From Diabrotica undecimpunctata (taxonomy: Eukaryota; Arthropoda; Insecta; Coleoptera; Chrysomelidae), in the NCBI RefSeq assembly GCF_040954645.1, contig NC_092806.1:162622328-162686327 (forward strand): a stretch of DNA of 64,000 nt, read 5' to 3'. Position 1 is the first letter of the stretch; the number at the start of each line of letters is the position of its first letter. The position numbers and the translations under genes were made by a program. The notes beneath the pieces are model-generated. The model was not told where the DNA came from. It saw nothing but the letters and a program-made list of their open reading frames with translations, and ran no database searches. This document shows positions 1-13,100 of the stretch, piece after piece.

Positions 1-3000
1 TGATGACTAGAAACGAATTGATCGAGAGTAGTGAATCGATGTGAAGAATCACTATTTCGTGACGCTACCCGTGACGCTAGTTCCGTGACGCTTGCCTCAG
101 CATTTTACTATATAGAGAAAAACTAATACAACGCCAGTTTCGCCAGTAGATATAGAAGCTTCCCTTTAAAACCCATTTTTCAAGAATTAAAAAAAATGTT
201 ATTTTTAATGTGAAAATAATTAGTTTTTTGCTATTATTTTAAATTAGTAATTGTTGCAAATCATGTTCACCTTCTACTATCAATTTCAATGGACTGTCTG
301 TTTGTATATTATCCTGATGATTTATTCCAGTTTTATTAGGCCCCGCTGTAGAAAGAAAACGGGTGTATTCAGACAAAATACATTAAAGTCCCGTATTTAT
401 TTTCAATGGTTCCTCATATAATAATCAAACTGGTGGTATTAAAACAAATTATCGAAATTGACTGTTATTGTCGTTTCTGACGATTATTTTTCTTCGGTTT
501 GAAAATACAAATCGTCTCCGGTTGAATTAGGGAATGCAAACTTGGTGATATGTATGTTTGTTATCGTGTTGCACAGTGGACTAATCTACGCGGAAGATAG
601 TTAAGTTTTAATTATAGGTGTAAACTGACGTAAAGACCTCACAAAGAGATACAAATATAAATTATATGTAACAAGAATCTCGAAAAAGTCTTCTGATTAC
701 GACAATTAATTATAAATTAGTACTTTAACTGTGTTGTTATCCAGGAATTACAACTTTACCCCAGAAAATATTCTTAAAGATAATATTTTATTCTAGTATT
801 ATATATATTCAGCCAGTCTTCCAGTTTAATGGATGGAGAATAAAGTACTGGTCTTTTTAGGCTTTTTGTTGCTTGCCATAGAGAGTACTCAGTGCTGCTA
901 TCATCCGTCAACTGTCTTAGGCAAGAACTGATATTCATTTTTTATTTTTTGAATCTCTCTTTTAAGTTTTTGGCTAGCATTGTTCAAATTTATTTAATCT
1001 TGAGGAGCTCTGGTTTGTTGCCACCTTCTTCCTAGTTTTCTTTTCTCTTTAATTAACTTTTTAATTTATTTCGGGTAGTTGTTTCCTTTTACTTTTGATT
1101 TTAGGGTAGGAATGCTTTCCCATGCTGATTTTTGTATATTTTGAACAACTAACTCTTGTTCTTCATCTAACTGTTCAGTTTTTTTTAAAGGGTACTATTA
1201 ATTCAATTCTATATTCAAGGATTAATCTAAAACATTCCCAGTCTGTTAGTTTATTTTTTAGGAATAGATTATACTCATTTCTAATTATTTGTATGCAAGT
1301 GAAATTTAAAAACAAAACACTAATAAAGAGCCTGTATGAAACTTAATAATTTTTCCATTTTAATGTAAATTATACAATGACGAATTCTGCCAATCAGACA
1401 ACACATCAAGAAAATATATTTAGATACAACGAACGTATCTGTTTATCTAAAAAAGCACACTTTTTATTGATTTGTCAGAGATTATTTTCGAGATTTACGA
1501 AGAAACTATCCAGACTCCGCGCTGTGTATGGACCAGACAGTGTTTACAGAACGGGTCACATATTTTTGTATCCAGTTTACCGCAGTTGAAACAGATAGAT
1601 TAAATTCGTTAGAAAACGGCATTTTTGGCTTAATTTTAGATTACTTTCAAAACAAAATGTTCCATAAAACAAAGTATTAATAAAAATTAATCGATTTATC
1701 GTAAGACCCCAATCATTTAAGAATTATTTATCATTTGTACTAGGTCTAGAGTTTAACATGGTTCTGAAACCATTTTCGCATTGGAAATCGAAAAAAAAAA
1801 TGTAAATTTTATTACAATTTATTGCGGTTTAATTTGGGAATGCCACCAACTTTGGTCTTTTACAATTTTTCTCGATGGCTCTGTAGTATTAGAGAATAAT
1901 AATAATTAACGGCTTAGTACGTTAAGACATTAATATTTTTGCATAACATTTAGTTCCGGGCTTTGTGTAAATAAAAACAATCAGTATGGAATAAATCTTC
2001 ATAATAAGACGATTTATATCGAATCGAAAAACAAAATGATCTCCAAAGATAACGAGAAACTCAGAGTTTTAAGGTTTTAAGAAACAATAATATTATGTTT
2101 TGTATAATATGCACTGTATTATCCCGCCATATTACTGCGGAAAGGGCTTCTTTCGCCAAACGAAAGCCGTTCTCTCATTTCGCTGCGGCGACGGCGATTT
2201 TCCATCGTCTTTATTTTTCCGTGAGTTTGCAGGAAATGGCGTTTCCGGGATTTCATCGCAGGAAAAACACCAAGTTCCGACTTCCTCAATTACAATTTTA
2301 AATGTGGGAGAAGCATGATGAAATAAATCAAGTAAACCATGATAAAAGGGGGAGACTTGTGTTGAATTTATTAAGGAAAAACATCAAATAAACTCGAATT
2401 TTCGTTAAAACAAGAACGGGTATTCCACAATTTTTATGTTATAAGGGATAATATCGTGCTTACTGATTTTTAAAAGTTTTTCAAATTTAGTACAATATTA
2501 AGTCTCGTTTGAATTCTAACCTTAAAAGAAAAATATATGCATTAGTTGTTTTTATCAAGCCATTGACAATTGTTGTGAAATTGAATGCGACGTTGACGGG
2601 AAGGTCAGCAATTTATCCATTCTTCAAATTTCATTTCATGAAATGACAGATATAATTTGGCATTGCCAAGATGAAGATTATATAGGTACGTATATTTTGC
2701 AAACAAGAAATTTGCAATTAAATTTAAAAATAATATTCTGATATAGTTGCGGTAATCTTATATTGTAGAACGCTTTAAACGGATGGTTTCACAATGCACG
2801 GTTATTCTCCTACAAGAATTACTAAAACAACATCTACCATAATTGATTATATTGTGATCATGAAGCAGTATATACCAAGTTTAACACTCTTACCAAAAAA
2901 CTCGAAACCCAACGTTTAGGTAGGATTTTTTCCGCTCAAAACTTTCGTAAATTCCAAAATTTTTGCTTGACTATCCGACTTTCCCTCTATGGACGTGGAC

Positions 3001-3169
3001 TATAATTTCAGTGATTTGTTAAAATAGGCTTGTCTGTATTTTCAATGAGGCATTTCCTTTAATTACAATTAAGTCAAAACATCATAAATGCGTTCACTAC
3101 TGTACATCAAGAAATTTACTACCAAAGTCTTTGTCACTGAATATATCTCCAAGTAGAGAGGAACATATC
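1..3169. other. AT-rich sequence without a recognised gene
   Basis: No recognisable exon. A 32-codon ORF with a hydrophobic start lies at 833-931. A GC-richer patch at about 2130-2290 is open in two frames but matches nothing I know. Three copies of CGTGACGCT start at 58, 70 and 84. Confidence 0.4.
833..931 (+). CDS. Possible 32-residue ORF with signal-peptide-like start
   Basis: The ATG at 833 opens MENKVLVFLGFLLLAIESTQ followed by a Cys-Cys pair, ending at TGA 929-931. A charged start, a hydrophobic stretch and a polar end look like a secretory leader. There is no homology I recognise and no obvious splice donor. Chance is a serious alternative. Confidence 0.15.
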   Translation: MENKVLVFLGFLLLAIESTQCCYHPSTVLGKN

Positions 3170-3199
3170 TAAAACTTATGAAAACAGCTAAAAAAATAT

Positions 3200-4338
3200 A
3201 CTATTAGAATCGTCTGGGAAGCTCTAAAAATGTTGCAAGAGAAACTTGGTCCATAATAAACGATATTCAAAACAAAACTAACACAGCTCAAACATTTTCT
3301 CTTCCAAACCCTGAAAATTTAAATGAATAGTTAACGTTAATGTGAGTAGAAAATAACATCAATTATTTTGCCATAACAAGATCCTATATCCTATCTCCCC
3401 TATTCAAAAAAGGTCTCGAATTCATTCTTTATAAGACCAGTTGATAAATCTGAACTGATTCAAATAATCAGTGGTATCAAAAGCAAATCTTCCTGTAATT
3501 CTGATGGAATATCCATAAAAAACTTTTTAAGTCTCCCAAAAAATGTGTTGGAAGTCCTGGTCTCACTAATTAACGATTCCTTTGAAAAGGTATATTTCCA
3601 GAGTTCCTAAAGACAGCCATTATTATTCCTCTTCACAACTATAGACCTATTTTGAATTGGTTCCAATCTTACTTAAGGAATAGAAAGCAACTAGTTAGAG
3701 CAAATGATATTTGTCACAAGTCACAAAAACATTATATGTGGAGTACCACAAGGTTCAGTATTGGATCCTTTACTTTTTGCTATCTTTATAAATGACATCA
3801 CTTAAACAACTTAACTAACTTAAACAACTTAAAAATCGATGGAAAATTTTTTCTTTTTGTTGATACCAGTATTAATTGGAGGAACTCTAAAATTGCAACT
3901 CTTCATGCAATTATAACTTCTGATCTACTTAAAATAAAAACCTGGTCCGACTCTAATTTACTCTCTTTTAACGTAGATAAGACAGTAGCGTTATCCTATA
4001 ATGCAGCTCTTCAACTCTTGCTTCTTAATAACAGATAGATTAGTATCGTTGATTCTGTAAAATATCTTGGTATTTTAATAGACAGCAACCTTAAATGGTC
4101 CCTTCATATCGATTTGTTAAGTAAAAAATTAGCCTTAGCCTGCTATGCAATAAGATCTGTTTCAAAGGAAATCAATTTAGCATCTTCCAAAATAACATAT
4201 TTTTGTTTGTTCGAGTCTCATCTTCTATATGGCCTTCCTTTTTGGGGTTCTAGTACAGTTGACCAATCCGATGTTATTTTTAAATTACAAAAAAGAGCAA
4301 TACAATTACACAATAAAACTTTGATTAGGTACTATTAA
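3200..4338 (+). pseudogene. Jockey-like non-LTR retrotransposon, decayed reverse transcriptase
   Basis: Broken reading frames, read in order, give the pattern of a non-LTR retrotransposon polymerase. There is a stretch before the RT, then [20 protein letters not shown] near 3738-3800 (usual motif [13 protein letters not shown]). The thumb follows (SVKYLGILIDSNLKWSLHI near 4050-4110), then HLLYGLPFWGSS near 4220-4250. The palm box with the catalytic FADD has become LFVDTS, and several stops and frameshifts interrupt it. A dead, 5'-truncated copy. The clade assignment rests on motif style. Confidence 0.75.
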
Positions 4339-6618
4339 ATTTTAGCGATTTTTAGCAAAAAATTATTTTCATCTGCTCCACAATCCTCATGAGCCCATCG
4401 GCAACATTTTCTCCATTGCTCCCCTCTTTATCAGAAGAATACAAACATCCACAAAGAAGGCATTTTGTATCATCGTCCATGTCGTCGCTACTGTCGTGGA
4501 GAGAAATTTTATCATCTTCTTCATCGTTTGTTTCACTAACATAATATTTTTCTCTTTATTTTGGTTTGATTTGGATTTCACTTTGGGTGGTTTTCCTTTT
4601 GCTGTTAGGACTCCTTTATCCATACCTCCACCTAAAACGTTTCTCTCTGTCGTTATTTTCCTATTTCTTTAAGTATTTTTCTTGTTTTTAGCGTTTATAA
4701 GATTTCGGCTTGAATTAGATCGCATTGTTGTGTACAACTGTTTCTGGGCTACAGATGCTGATTTTTCCAGCAATATTCTTATTTAGTTTTGCTTTATAGA
4801 GTGTGTATGTGGTTAAATCCGCTTTGCAAATTCTGTCTGGCTTAGAGTGGTCCTTACGGGTAGTCGTGGAAGCAAGACTATGTCTTCTGGGCTGATGAAT
4901 ACCTTGCCCAGAACCGCTACAGAATAGTTGTGGTTCAGCTTGGGATGGACCTCCTTCTGGAAGTAGATTTGCAGAGTCCGCGATGTGAATAGGGAAGTCC
5001 TGATCACTAAAAACATGTTTGTTCGGTGGGTATAAATCTGTCCTTTTGAAACTGTTGTTGTTTAATTGTGGCAGCGTCCAAGTGCTGCATTTTGTGACTT
5101 AAGTGAGGGGGGCAGGCAGACGATGCTCACATTGTTATTTCGTGCACGGTTTATTGGGTCCACGTTTCTCCTATGGCTATTATCTCTGTCGAGGACAAGG
5201 CCCTGGGTTATCTTTTGAGATAAGGAACCAGTGGGTGTTCCGTTCCGAAAGTACTTCATAGTTCTTCTCAAATTTCTGTTTTGTTTAAACATCTTTTCTT
5301 CTGTTTGTTAAAATTGACTAAAAGCAATCTTGAACATTTCTTCGTATTCCATGGAAGTCTTTCATTTCAAGGTTGCAAACTGGGATTTACCAACTGTAAA
5401 CTCCTATCTTTTATATTTATATTATGATGTGTTCTGACTGAACTACCAGAAATGGTAGTGAGTTACTTCTTTGTAGTTGATGTCCAAGATCATCTACATA
5501 CCACCATTATCAGTTTGAAACATGCCACAAGAAAATATTTTTACATGAAAATCAGTAAATTAAAAAATCAGTAAATAATCAATAAATGAAATTTTTGACA
5601 ACCAACTGCCAAAAAAACTATCAAATTGTCAGTTTTTGTCAAAATATTATTTATATGAATATTTACGATGTTATGTAGAAAATTGAGAAAATTTAGTGAT
5701 TTGTGCAGAAATTATTCGAGTATGAAAGTGTAGGATGTTTTATTAATATAGACAATGAATAATAATCCACATTTGTATAACAGAAAACAGTTTGGAGTTT
5801 TGTATCAATTTTGGTTTGCATAACTTTTTCTAGACCATAAGCTTTTTCACATTTTTGGTATTCACAGTTTTATATAATTTATATTACAATTCTACCTCTC
5901 ATAGTTTAGGTGCCACATCCAGATTAAAACTTAATAATTGTTCAAAATGAACTTTTGTTTTTGTGAGGAACATTCCTTAGAAAATTGTTGACTATAATCA
6001 CATATTATGTCTTTAAGCGAATCTGTAAGAAATATAAACAATATTTTGTCTGCTGTAACCTAATTCTGCAACCGATTTTTCCACTTGCTCACAATATTCG
6101 CAGATTCTTGAACATTTTTAACTCTTCGTTGTGATTTCCAGTGCTGGGATAGCATTATCATATTATTAATAAGATAATGATCTATGGCTTTATTTTCAAA
6201 TTAAAAAATATCCTTATCGTATAATAAGTTAAAAGAATGTCCTTATTCACTATATTTTTTCATTCCGACTCTAAAGATTTTCCTGTTCAATTAAAAAATA
6301 TTCTATTAAATTTGATCTTTAAAAGTAATGTGCTTTCTTATAAAACATACGAAAGATATATTTAGTATTTTTATTAGTATTCGTTACGACTTTTACCTAT
6401 GAAAAACAGTGAAATATACTTCATTTTTTTTTTCTAATTCTTTGTCTTAACTAAAAACATGATATTATTATTTCTACAGCCTGCCAAACTTCAACAATTA
6501 GTAAAAATAGATGACATCTAATAAAGACCTTACCAAATATCAAACTAAAGTTACCAGGCTCCATCTAGGTTTAATACCTTTCAAACCAAAAACCAACTAC
6601 ATATATCTTACTTTTTAG
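4339..6618. other. Non-coding DNA upstream of the first visible CYB5R exon
   Basis: Apart from the block at 4387-5300 this is AT-rich sequence without a recognised exon. I looked for a CYB5R first exon ending in one base of a split codon before gt and could not find one I trust. Confidence 0.35.
4387..5300. other. Unrecognised stretch with antisense open frames
   Basis: Short - strand frames at 4387-4623, 4813-5016 and 5062-5292. A GC-richer block at about 4830-5250 could be a transposon relic. No domain was recognised. Confidence 0.25.
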
Positions 6619-6744
6619 ATTCAGTAAAAAGATTATTGGTAGATCCGAAGATAAGATATAACTTGACATTACATAAAAAAGTTAATGCGAATCATAATGT
6701 AAGGATTTTTACTTTTAAGCTACCCGAAGATGACATGGTATTAG
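6619..6744 (+). CDS. CYB5R: CYB5R exon a (start of FAD domain)
   Basis: Preceded by ctttttag and followed by gtatta. It begins with two bases of a split codon and ends with one. The translation includes LLVDPKIRYNL and VRIFTFKLPEDDMVLG, matching the family pattern of DPxxKYxL followed by RxFRFxLPxxxHxLG. The final G of the glycine codon is completed by the next exon. Confidence 0.85.
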
Positions 6745-9700
6745 GTATTAGTTTTTATTATACAGATTCTGCGTGATCTCATTTTCTTCCTTTTCACAAA
6801 CTTTTCTCTTATATTCTTTTGTAGTTTGTTATTGAACGAGTTGTTTTTCTGGCATTGACCACTCCCTCTCTTCTTGTGTCGTCACATTTAAGTCAGGTCC
6901 TAACCTCCTCCAGCATCCGCGTCCAAACATCTCTTTCCTGGTCTGCTCCTCTCTCCAGTTATCCAAACTGAATATATCTTTTTACTTTGTCTATTCCCCT
7001 CTTCTTTGGTGTTTCCACTGCCTGATGTTCCATATTAGTTCCACTGAGGGTTCTACTAGATGTTCTATTATTATCCATTTTTTAAAGTGACCTAACCTAA
7101 CCTAACCTAACCTAACCTAAACTATTACTCTACTTGTTGGTTCTGGATATTTCATCTTGCTTTATATTTACGAATATAAGTTTTCAGCTTGTTTAAAAGA
7201 TTGTGAATTAGAACGATTATTTTAGGCCATTCGTGTGGACAACACTGTTCGTTTTATGCCAATATTGGAGGAGAAACTGTTTCAAGAACTTATACCCCAA
7301 CATCAATTTGTTCTACAAGAGGATATGCTGAATTTATGATAAAGGTAAAGCGGAGTATATCGCCATCTTGGTGCGTGGATTAGGTATCTCAAAATTTTAA
7401 CTTTCTAAATATTATACAAACGGGGAGTTTTCTTTTGTTTTCTTTTTTATCCAATTATTCATTTGGTCGAACCCTATTATTAGTAGTTTTTTGCTGTACT
7501 TACTTTAATCAGTTTCTTGCAGAGAAGACTGTATGGTCATTCTCAAACGTAACAAGGAAATTATATTTTAAATTCGGTGGATCATAATCGTACAAAATAA
7601 TAGAAAGTTGTACTCAAATATTTCGTACATCCCAAGTGGTCCATTTTTTTCAACAATTGATGTTATTTTATTGGAACTTTATTGATATTATTCTAATATA
7701 AAAGTGCCATAAACAAAAAGTGCATTTGTTAGAGGCGTTAGAAGAGTTAGAGCGTAAAGTCGAGGTGGTAGTGCATTTTATCACTTTCTATAATGCACAA
7801 AAATTACTAAAATTTATATATGGTCCTTGTTGTTGACTAGTTCTTACATTTGCAAAAACGAGTTACCCAGTTCTTGCATCTCTATCACTATAAGCAACAA
7901 ATATTTCAGTGACCCATTTATTTTTCTTAGATTTATTTTAAAAACGAAGATCCGAAATATCCAGCTGGTGGTAAAATGTCACAGTATTTGGAGAGTCTGA
8001 AAATTGGCGATGTAATTAAAGTATCTAATCCTTCTGGTAAAGTTATTTATAAGGGAGGAGGTAGACTCTATATAACACATAAAAGTGGGACAGCTGTAGT
8101 AGACACCAAAAAACTTGGATTTATTGTAGGTAAGGAATTTTTAGTGTCCGAATATTTTGTTTGTATATTATTTTCTCATCCATGTAATATTATTTCCTTT
8201 TTACTTCTGTATTTATTTTTTTCTATTGCTGCTTTATTTTTAAGGTGTCTCTATCGTTTCACAAAAGTTTTCGATGATGCTGATTTTTCATTTTAGTTTA
8301 TTTTTTGATGATGTCTTGATTTCACCCAGCCTTGTCATGGGATGACTATTAAACCATCACTATTGAATTTCCTGTCAATACAAATCCGTGGTGGTTTCTA
8401 TTCTAGCGTTTAATTGGATTCCTAATTTCCTGTCTCGCTAGCAACTTAGTTTGTACCATACTTTTTCAATGTCTTCTACCTATTATCTTAAAGTGTGATT
8501 CTTTTTCATTAGAGCTTGCTGATCATAATGGTAAATCTTTATCTCTGTCTTCACAATTGTGAAGTGTACCGTTTCTGGTCTTATGCCTCAATGTTCTGTG
8601 TGAGATATTTATCAAAACTTGTATGATACTCTAGAAAGTTAAAACGACACTTCGTCTAATGAATGATCATCAATTACTAGCTGTGTCCAAGGCCACATCC
8701 GTAAGCGTTGTATCAGTCGAGTAAGAATGATTACTTCTAAATGTAACTTTTTCTTTTCCCAGCATTAATTTTTTAATTTTTAAATAATTGAAAACATAAT
8801 TTCCTCTAGATAGTCTAGGAGAAAGTCATAAGTGACCAATAAATCTTTCTTGAATATTTCAATGCATCATTGTTACATCAAACGCTTTAATGCGTTTCCT
8901 GCTGTGCATTTCTTATATCAATTTATTATTGTTGCATTTCTGGAATAAAATATATCAATCATTTAAAGAAAATCCCTTTCCACCTTTCTTTTGACGTGAC
9001 AACGTCTTAAATTAGGTTGTGGCTCGGAGTCATTCATGAAAAAGTGTAACGCCCGCTCACGTCTGTTACAGTGAGTCACCGAACGAGAGAGAGGCCCGCC
9101 GGACCGGCGAATGCCTTGCGTCTCTCTCCCACTCAAACATGATCGGTCCGCTGCGCGCGCAGCACTAGAGAATTAGGCGCGTTTAATCGGTGCGTGCTTC
9201 CGTGCTTGTGTCTCTGTCAGTGTTGTTCCGTCTACCGATTTTTCGGTAGATCTACTGAATTTGATTCCTATCTACCGATCTACCGAACTGCCCCTTGAAT
9301 CTACCTAATTTTAAAACAAATATCACAATGAGTTGAAAATAAATTCGGATAATACACTTTATCTTTTTATTTCTGTTACCATCAAAAAACTTTTCAGTGT
9401 AACCTAATACTTGGTATTTTTAATACGTTTGTATTAAAATTCATTTGATATACCCCGAGATTTAAGTTCGTAATTTTATACCTAATAATAACATATTGTA
9501 TAAACATCATTCCGTAATCATAATCATTCACACACGTCTCTTCAATTCTCAAAGAATCTCAAGTATCAAGTGATAAATTATTAGCTAAATGACGGTATGT
9601 GTGCTGTCGGTTTTCTTTGACTGTCGACTTAATCCATTAGCAGATAATGGTTGTTACATCTATTTGAACCAGAACGTTTTAACTTTCTGTAAATATTATG

Positions 9701-10087
9701 ACCTATAACTATTTCTCAAAATATTATTAAACCTTATTTGTATCATAATAGCTGATGTGAGCATTTGGTCCCAATAATTTGATTCTTTATTTATTAAACA
9801 AAATTCAATGAATTATGGTTATTTCTAATAATTAGTTCAGCATAATTATTTAAGGTCTTTAACTTTTGAACCATTAAGTCGCCACCATAATGGGAAACTT
9901 TTCTATTTTTAGTTTTATGGAAAAAGTTATTCTTTCTAAAAAGTTCTGAATGATCTAAAACTTATATTTTTTGACAAACCTCGTGTATATGGCTCAAAAA
10001 ATTTAATTGATGATTGATTTTAGGTTTTAGGTCATAAAACTAAAAAAAAATTCCATTATGGTGTTCACTTAATTGGACGCACTGTAT

Positions 10088-10166
<79 letters not shown>

Positions 10167-13100
10167 ATGCTATTTAAATTGTACGATTTACCTTTGATCG
10201 TGGATTCAAAATATTTTCCAATTGGCGTCCTAATCGGGATAGGTAATATGACCTGAATAAAATACATAGAATTTCAACTGAACTATATGTAAGATGTCCT
10301 TTATTTTAATGAAATTTTACATAACAATCAATCCTGTAATATTTGCAATATACTAACTTTAAATATATGAGAAGTTGTTTTCTATCATGGACCCAAATGT
10401 TATTTTACATTGATTTTTAATATGTGTTATAACTAAGCTCTTTTTATAATTCCTTTTTTTTTTAAGTGATCGCAAAATTAACTGTCTCTATTATTTATTC
10501 AATTTATTTAATTAATAAATGAAAATCACACTCCGGCTCTAATGAAATTTGACTGACCTTTCCTTCTCTGCCGTTGCAATTCTATGGCCACGCCACAACA
10601 AAAAAATCCTTTCTCTGCTTCTGCTCCTATTGTGGTCCAGATGACGTACACCTTTCTCCTATCTGTCCTTGTATCTCCAAATGTTTCCGGCTTCGTCTGC
10701 TATTAATATTCTTAGGCCCTTTGGTTTTCTATCTCTCTGTACCCCGTTCCTCACACTGGTCAGCTTTTACACCGCAAATAAACACACCCGGTAAATTACG
10801 TCTTCGGGACTTCAAACAAACACAAATCACAAAGCTCCTTCCTTCTTGGACGACGAAAACTGACTAACTAACTTTTTTTTCTCTCTCCTATCTCATAGCC
10901 AAAATCAACCTCCTTGCATTCAAAAATTGACCAATAAAAATCATCCACCTCTTGTGACGTATATCCTTACCACCCAACTCTCTCTATAAAACGTCATTCG
11001 GGTTATTCCAGAAAACAAACTTCTTTAATTATTCTAACTAAATCTATCTGTTTTACAAATATTTCTTACTAATAGCTACAAACGATACCTGTTTCTCAAT
11101 TCAATGTCTTTTGTTAATAAACTTTTACCGATATAATCTTTCGGGGAGAAAACCACCGCAAATCCCGGTCTATTGTTCAAAACTTTCTATATACACTTTT
11201 ATTCCGGGTAAAACCATTCCACAATCACCGACTTATTTAAATTTCTTATCGTTAATATTTGAAAGTCTTGTCTCTGAGGCCTAATGAACAATTCTTCGAA
11301 CAACTTAAAATACATATTTTGTCTTATACAGGATGTTTGAAAATTCATATGCCCGTGTCTTTATGAAATATCAATAATTTTAATTTTTATTTAAGTAATA
11401 AAATTTGTATATCGGTTTTATTGCTTATGGACATTCAAAAGTACAACAAATCCCCGCCTTTGTAATCGATAAAATTTATCAATTTATGCAACTAAATTTT
11501 CTCGAGGCAAAATAAACGCACTTCCTGTATGCTATCTGTACTTATGCTACGTATTATCCTATCCTACTATCTACTTTATACAAATTTAAATCTTCATTCG
11601 TGATATTTATATACATCATGGATATTATAAATACCTCTGATCTTTTCAGAATCCATATGTTTCAACTCATAGCTGTTTACTCCATCTTCGTTGTTTACTA
11701 TGTATGGCCCTTCGAAAACAGGCATCAATTTTGCGCAAATACCGGTCTGAAGATTTGACACTCTTAATGCTCTTACCATTACTTTGTCACCCTTTTGGAA
11801 AGTTACTGGTCTTCGTTTCCTATTATGACCCTGTCTCTGGATGTATTTCTCATTGCTTCTTCTTAATCTCCTCTGAACGGTTTCTATAACCTGTCGATAC
11901 TCTCTTTGTTCTGGATCTTCCCACGGTCTTATCGGCATGACGCCTTTCATGATGTATTCTGGTGTTTCTTTCGTTACTGTACTTGGCATGGAATTTAGGT
12001 ACATCTCTATTTCTCCCAATTTTCTGTCCCATCGCCGATGTTGACCATCCGTTGCAATACGAAGAAATTTCGTTACCTCTTGTATAAATCGCTCAGAAGG
12101 ATTACTTTGGGGATGCCTGATGCTTACAAAGTTCGTCTCGATTCCCCGTTCTCTAAGCTGTCCCTTGAAACGATCATTTCGAAAGTACGTTGCATTGTCT
12201 AGTAAAATTTTTCTTGGGGTTCCTACCGTAGCGATGAAATTGTCTATTTTTCTCAATATTTCTTCCCCTTTTGTGGTGCGGCAACTATATAATTTTACGT
12301 ATTTTGAGAACACATCCACCATCACCAGAATATGCTTGTTCCTTTGCGTGGTCACAATTAGATCGCTTAACATGTCGATGGCTATAATGTCCAGGTTGTT
12401 CCGGGATACAATGCTCTTTGCAATATTTTCGTTTTTAAAATTCCTGCTCTTGTATTTCTGGCATACTTCGCATTTCTGTGTGATCTCTTTTGCAATGCGG
12501 TAATCTTGTCGACTGATGTAGTTTTCCCTAAATACAAGCCATACCTTTCTACTGCCAATATGTCCATTTTCCTCGTGTAGTTTCTTGATGATTCTTTCTG
12601 CCAATGTCGGTGTCACTAAATATAATTCCTTTCCGTCTATTCTCTTAAAAAATATCTCGTTTTCTAGCTCTGCTCTTCTCTTTTCTCTTTCTTCTAGGCC
12701 TTCCTGGTCGGTCCTTATCTCATTTAACGAAAATATCCCTTCGTCTTGTGTCAGTATATTCAATCCCACATGTAATGTAATTGTCTCCTTTTTTCCTGTA
12801 TCTTCGTCCCGTGTTAAAGCGTCAGCTATTATGTTGTCTTTCCCTTTGATGTATCGAAATTGGAAATCATACTCTTGTAAGAGCAGAATGCCTCTGTGTA
12901 TTCTGTTATTTACCAATCGATTCTTCATGATGTGTATCAATGCTGCATGATCCGTTTCGATGGTGAATTTAGCTCCCAATAAGTAAAACCTTAATTTGTT
13001 TACGCAAAATAGTACACTGGCGAATTCCAACTCGGTGACACTGTATTTTCTCTCATGTGTTTTAGTCACTCGAGATATAAAACATATCGGAACCTCTTGG

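Noticed and set aside
475..520. CTGACGA...GAAA on the + strand near the window start
   Set aside because: No pairing for helix II; chance match of core letters.
1122..2318. Several 60-75 codon + strand ORFs
   Set aside because: No domain, overlapping frames, biased toward AT-rich codons; look like chance.
6870..7085. Possible retrotransposon tail antisense in the CYB5R intron
   Set aside because: The reverse strand gives a few suggestive basic and Arg/Glu stretches but no motif clear enough to annotate.
10040..10267. Open frames of Ile-Tyr repeats (also at 18180 and 53318)
   Set aside because: Translation of (TA)n microsatellites.
10574..10867. 97-codon + strand ORF, identical at 17333-17626
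   Set aside because: It lies inside both LTRs of the gypsy element, antisense to it, with no domain. The repeat explains its duplication.
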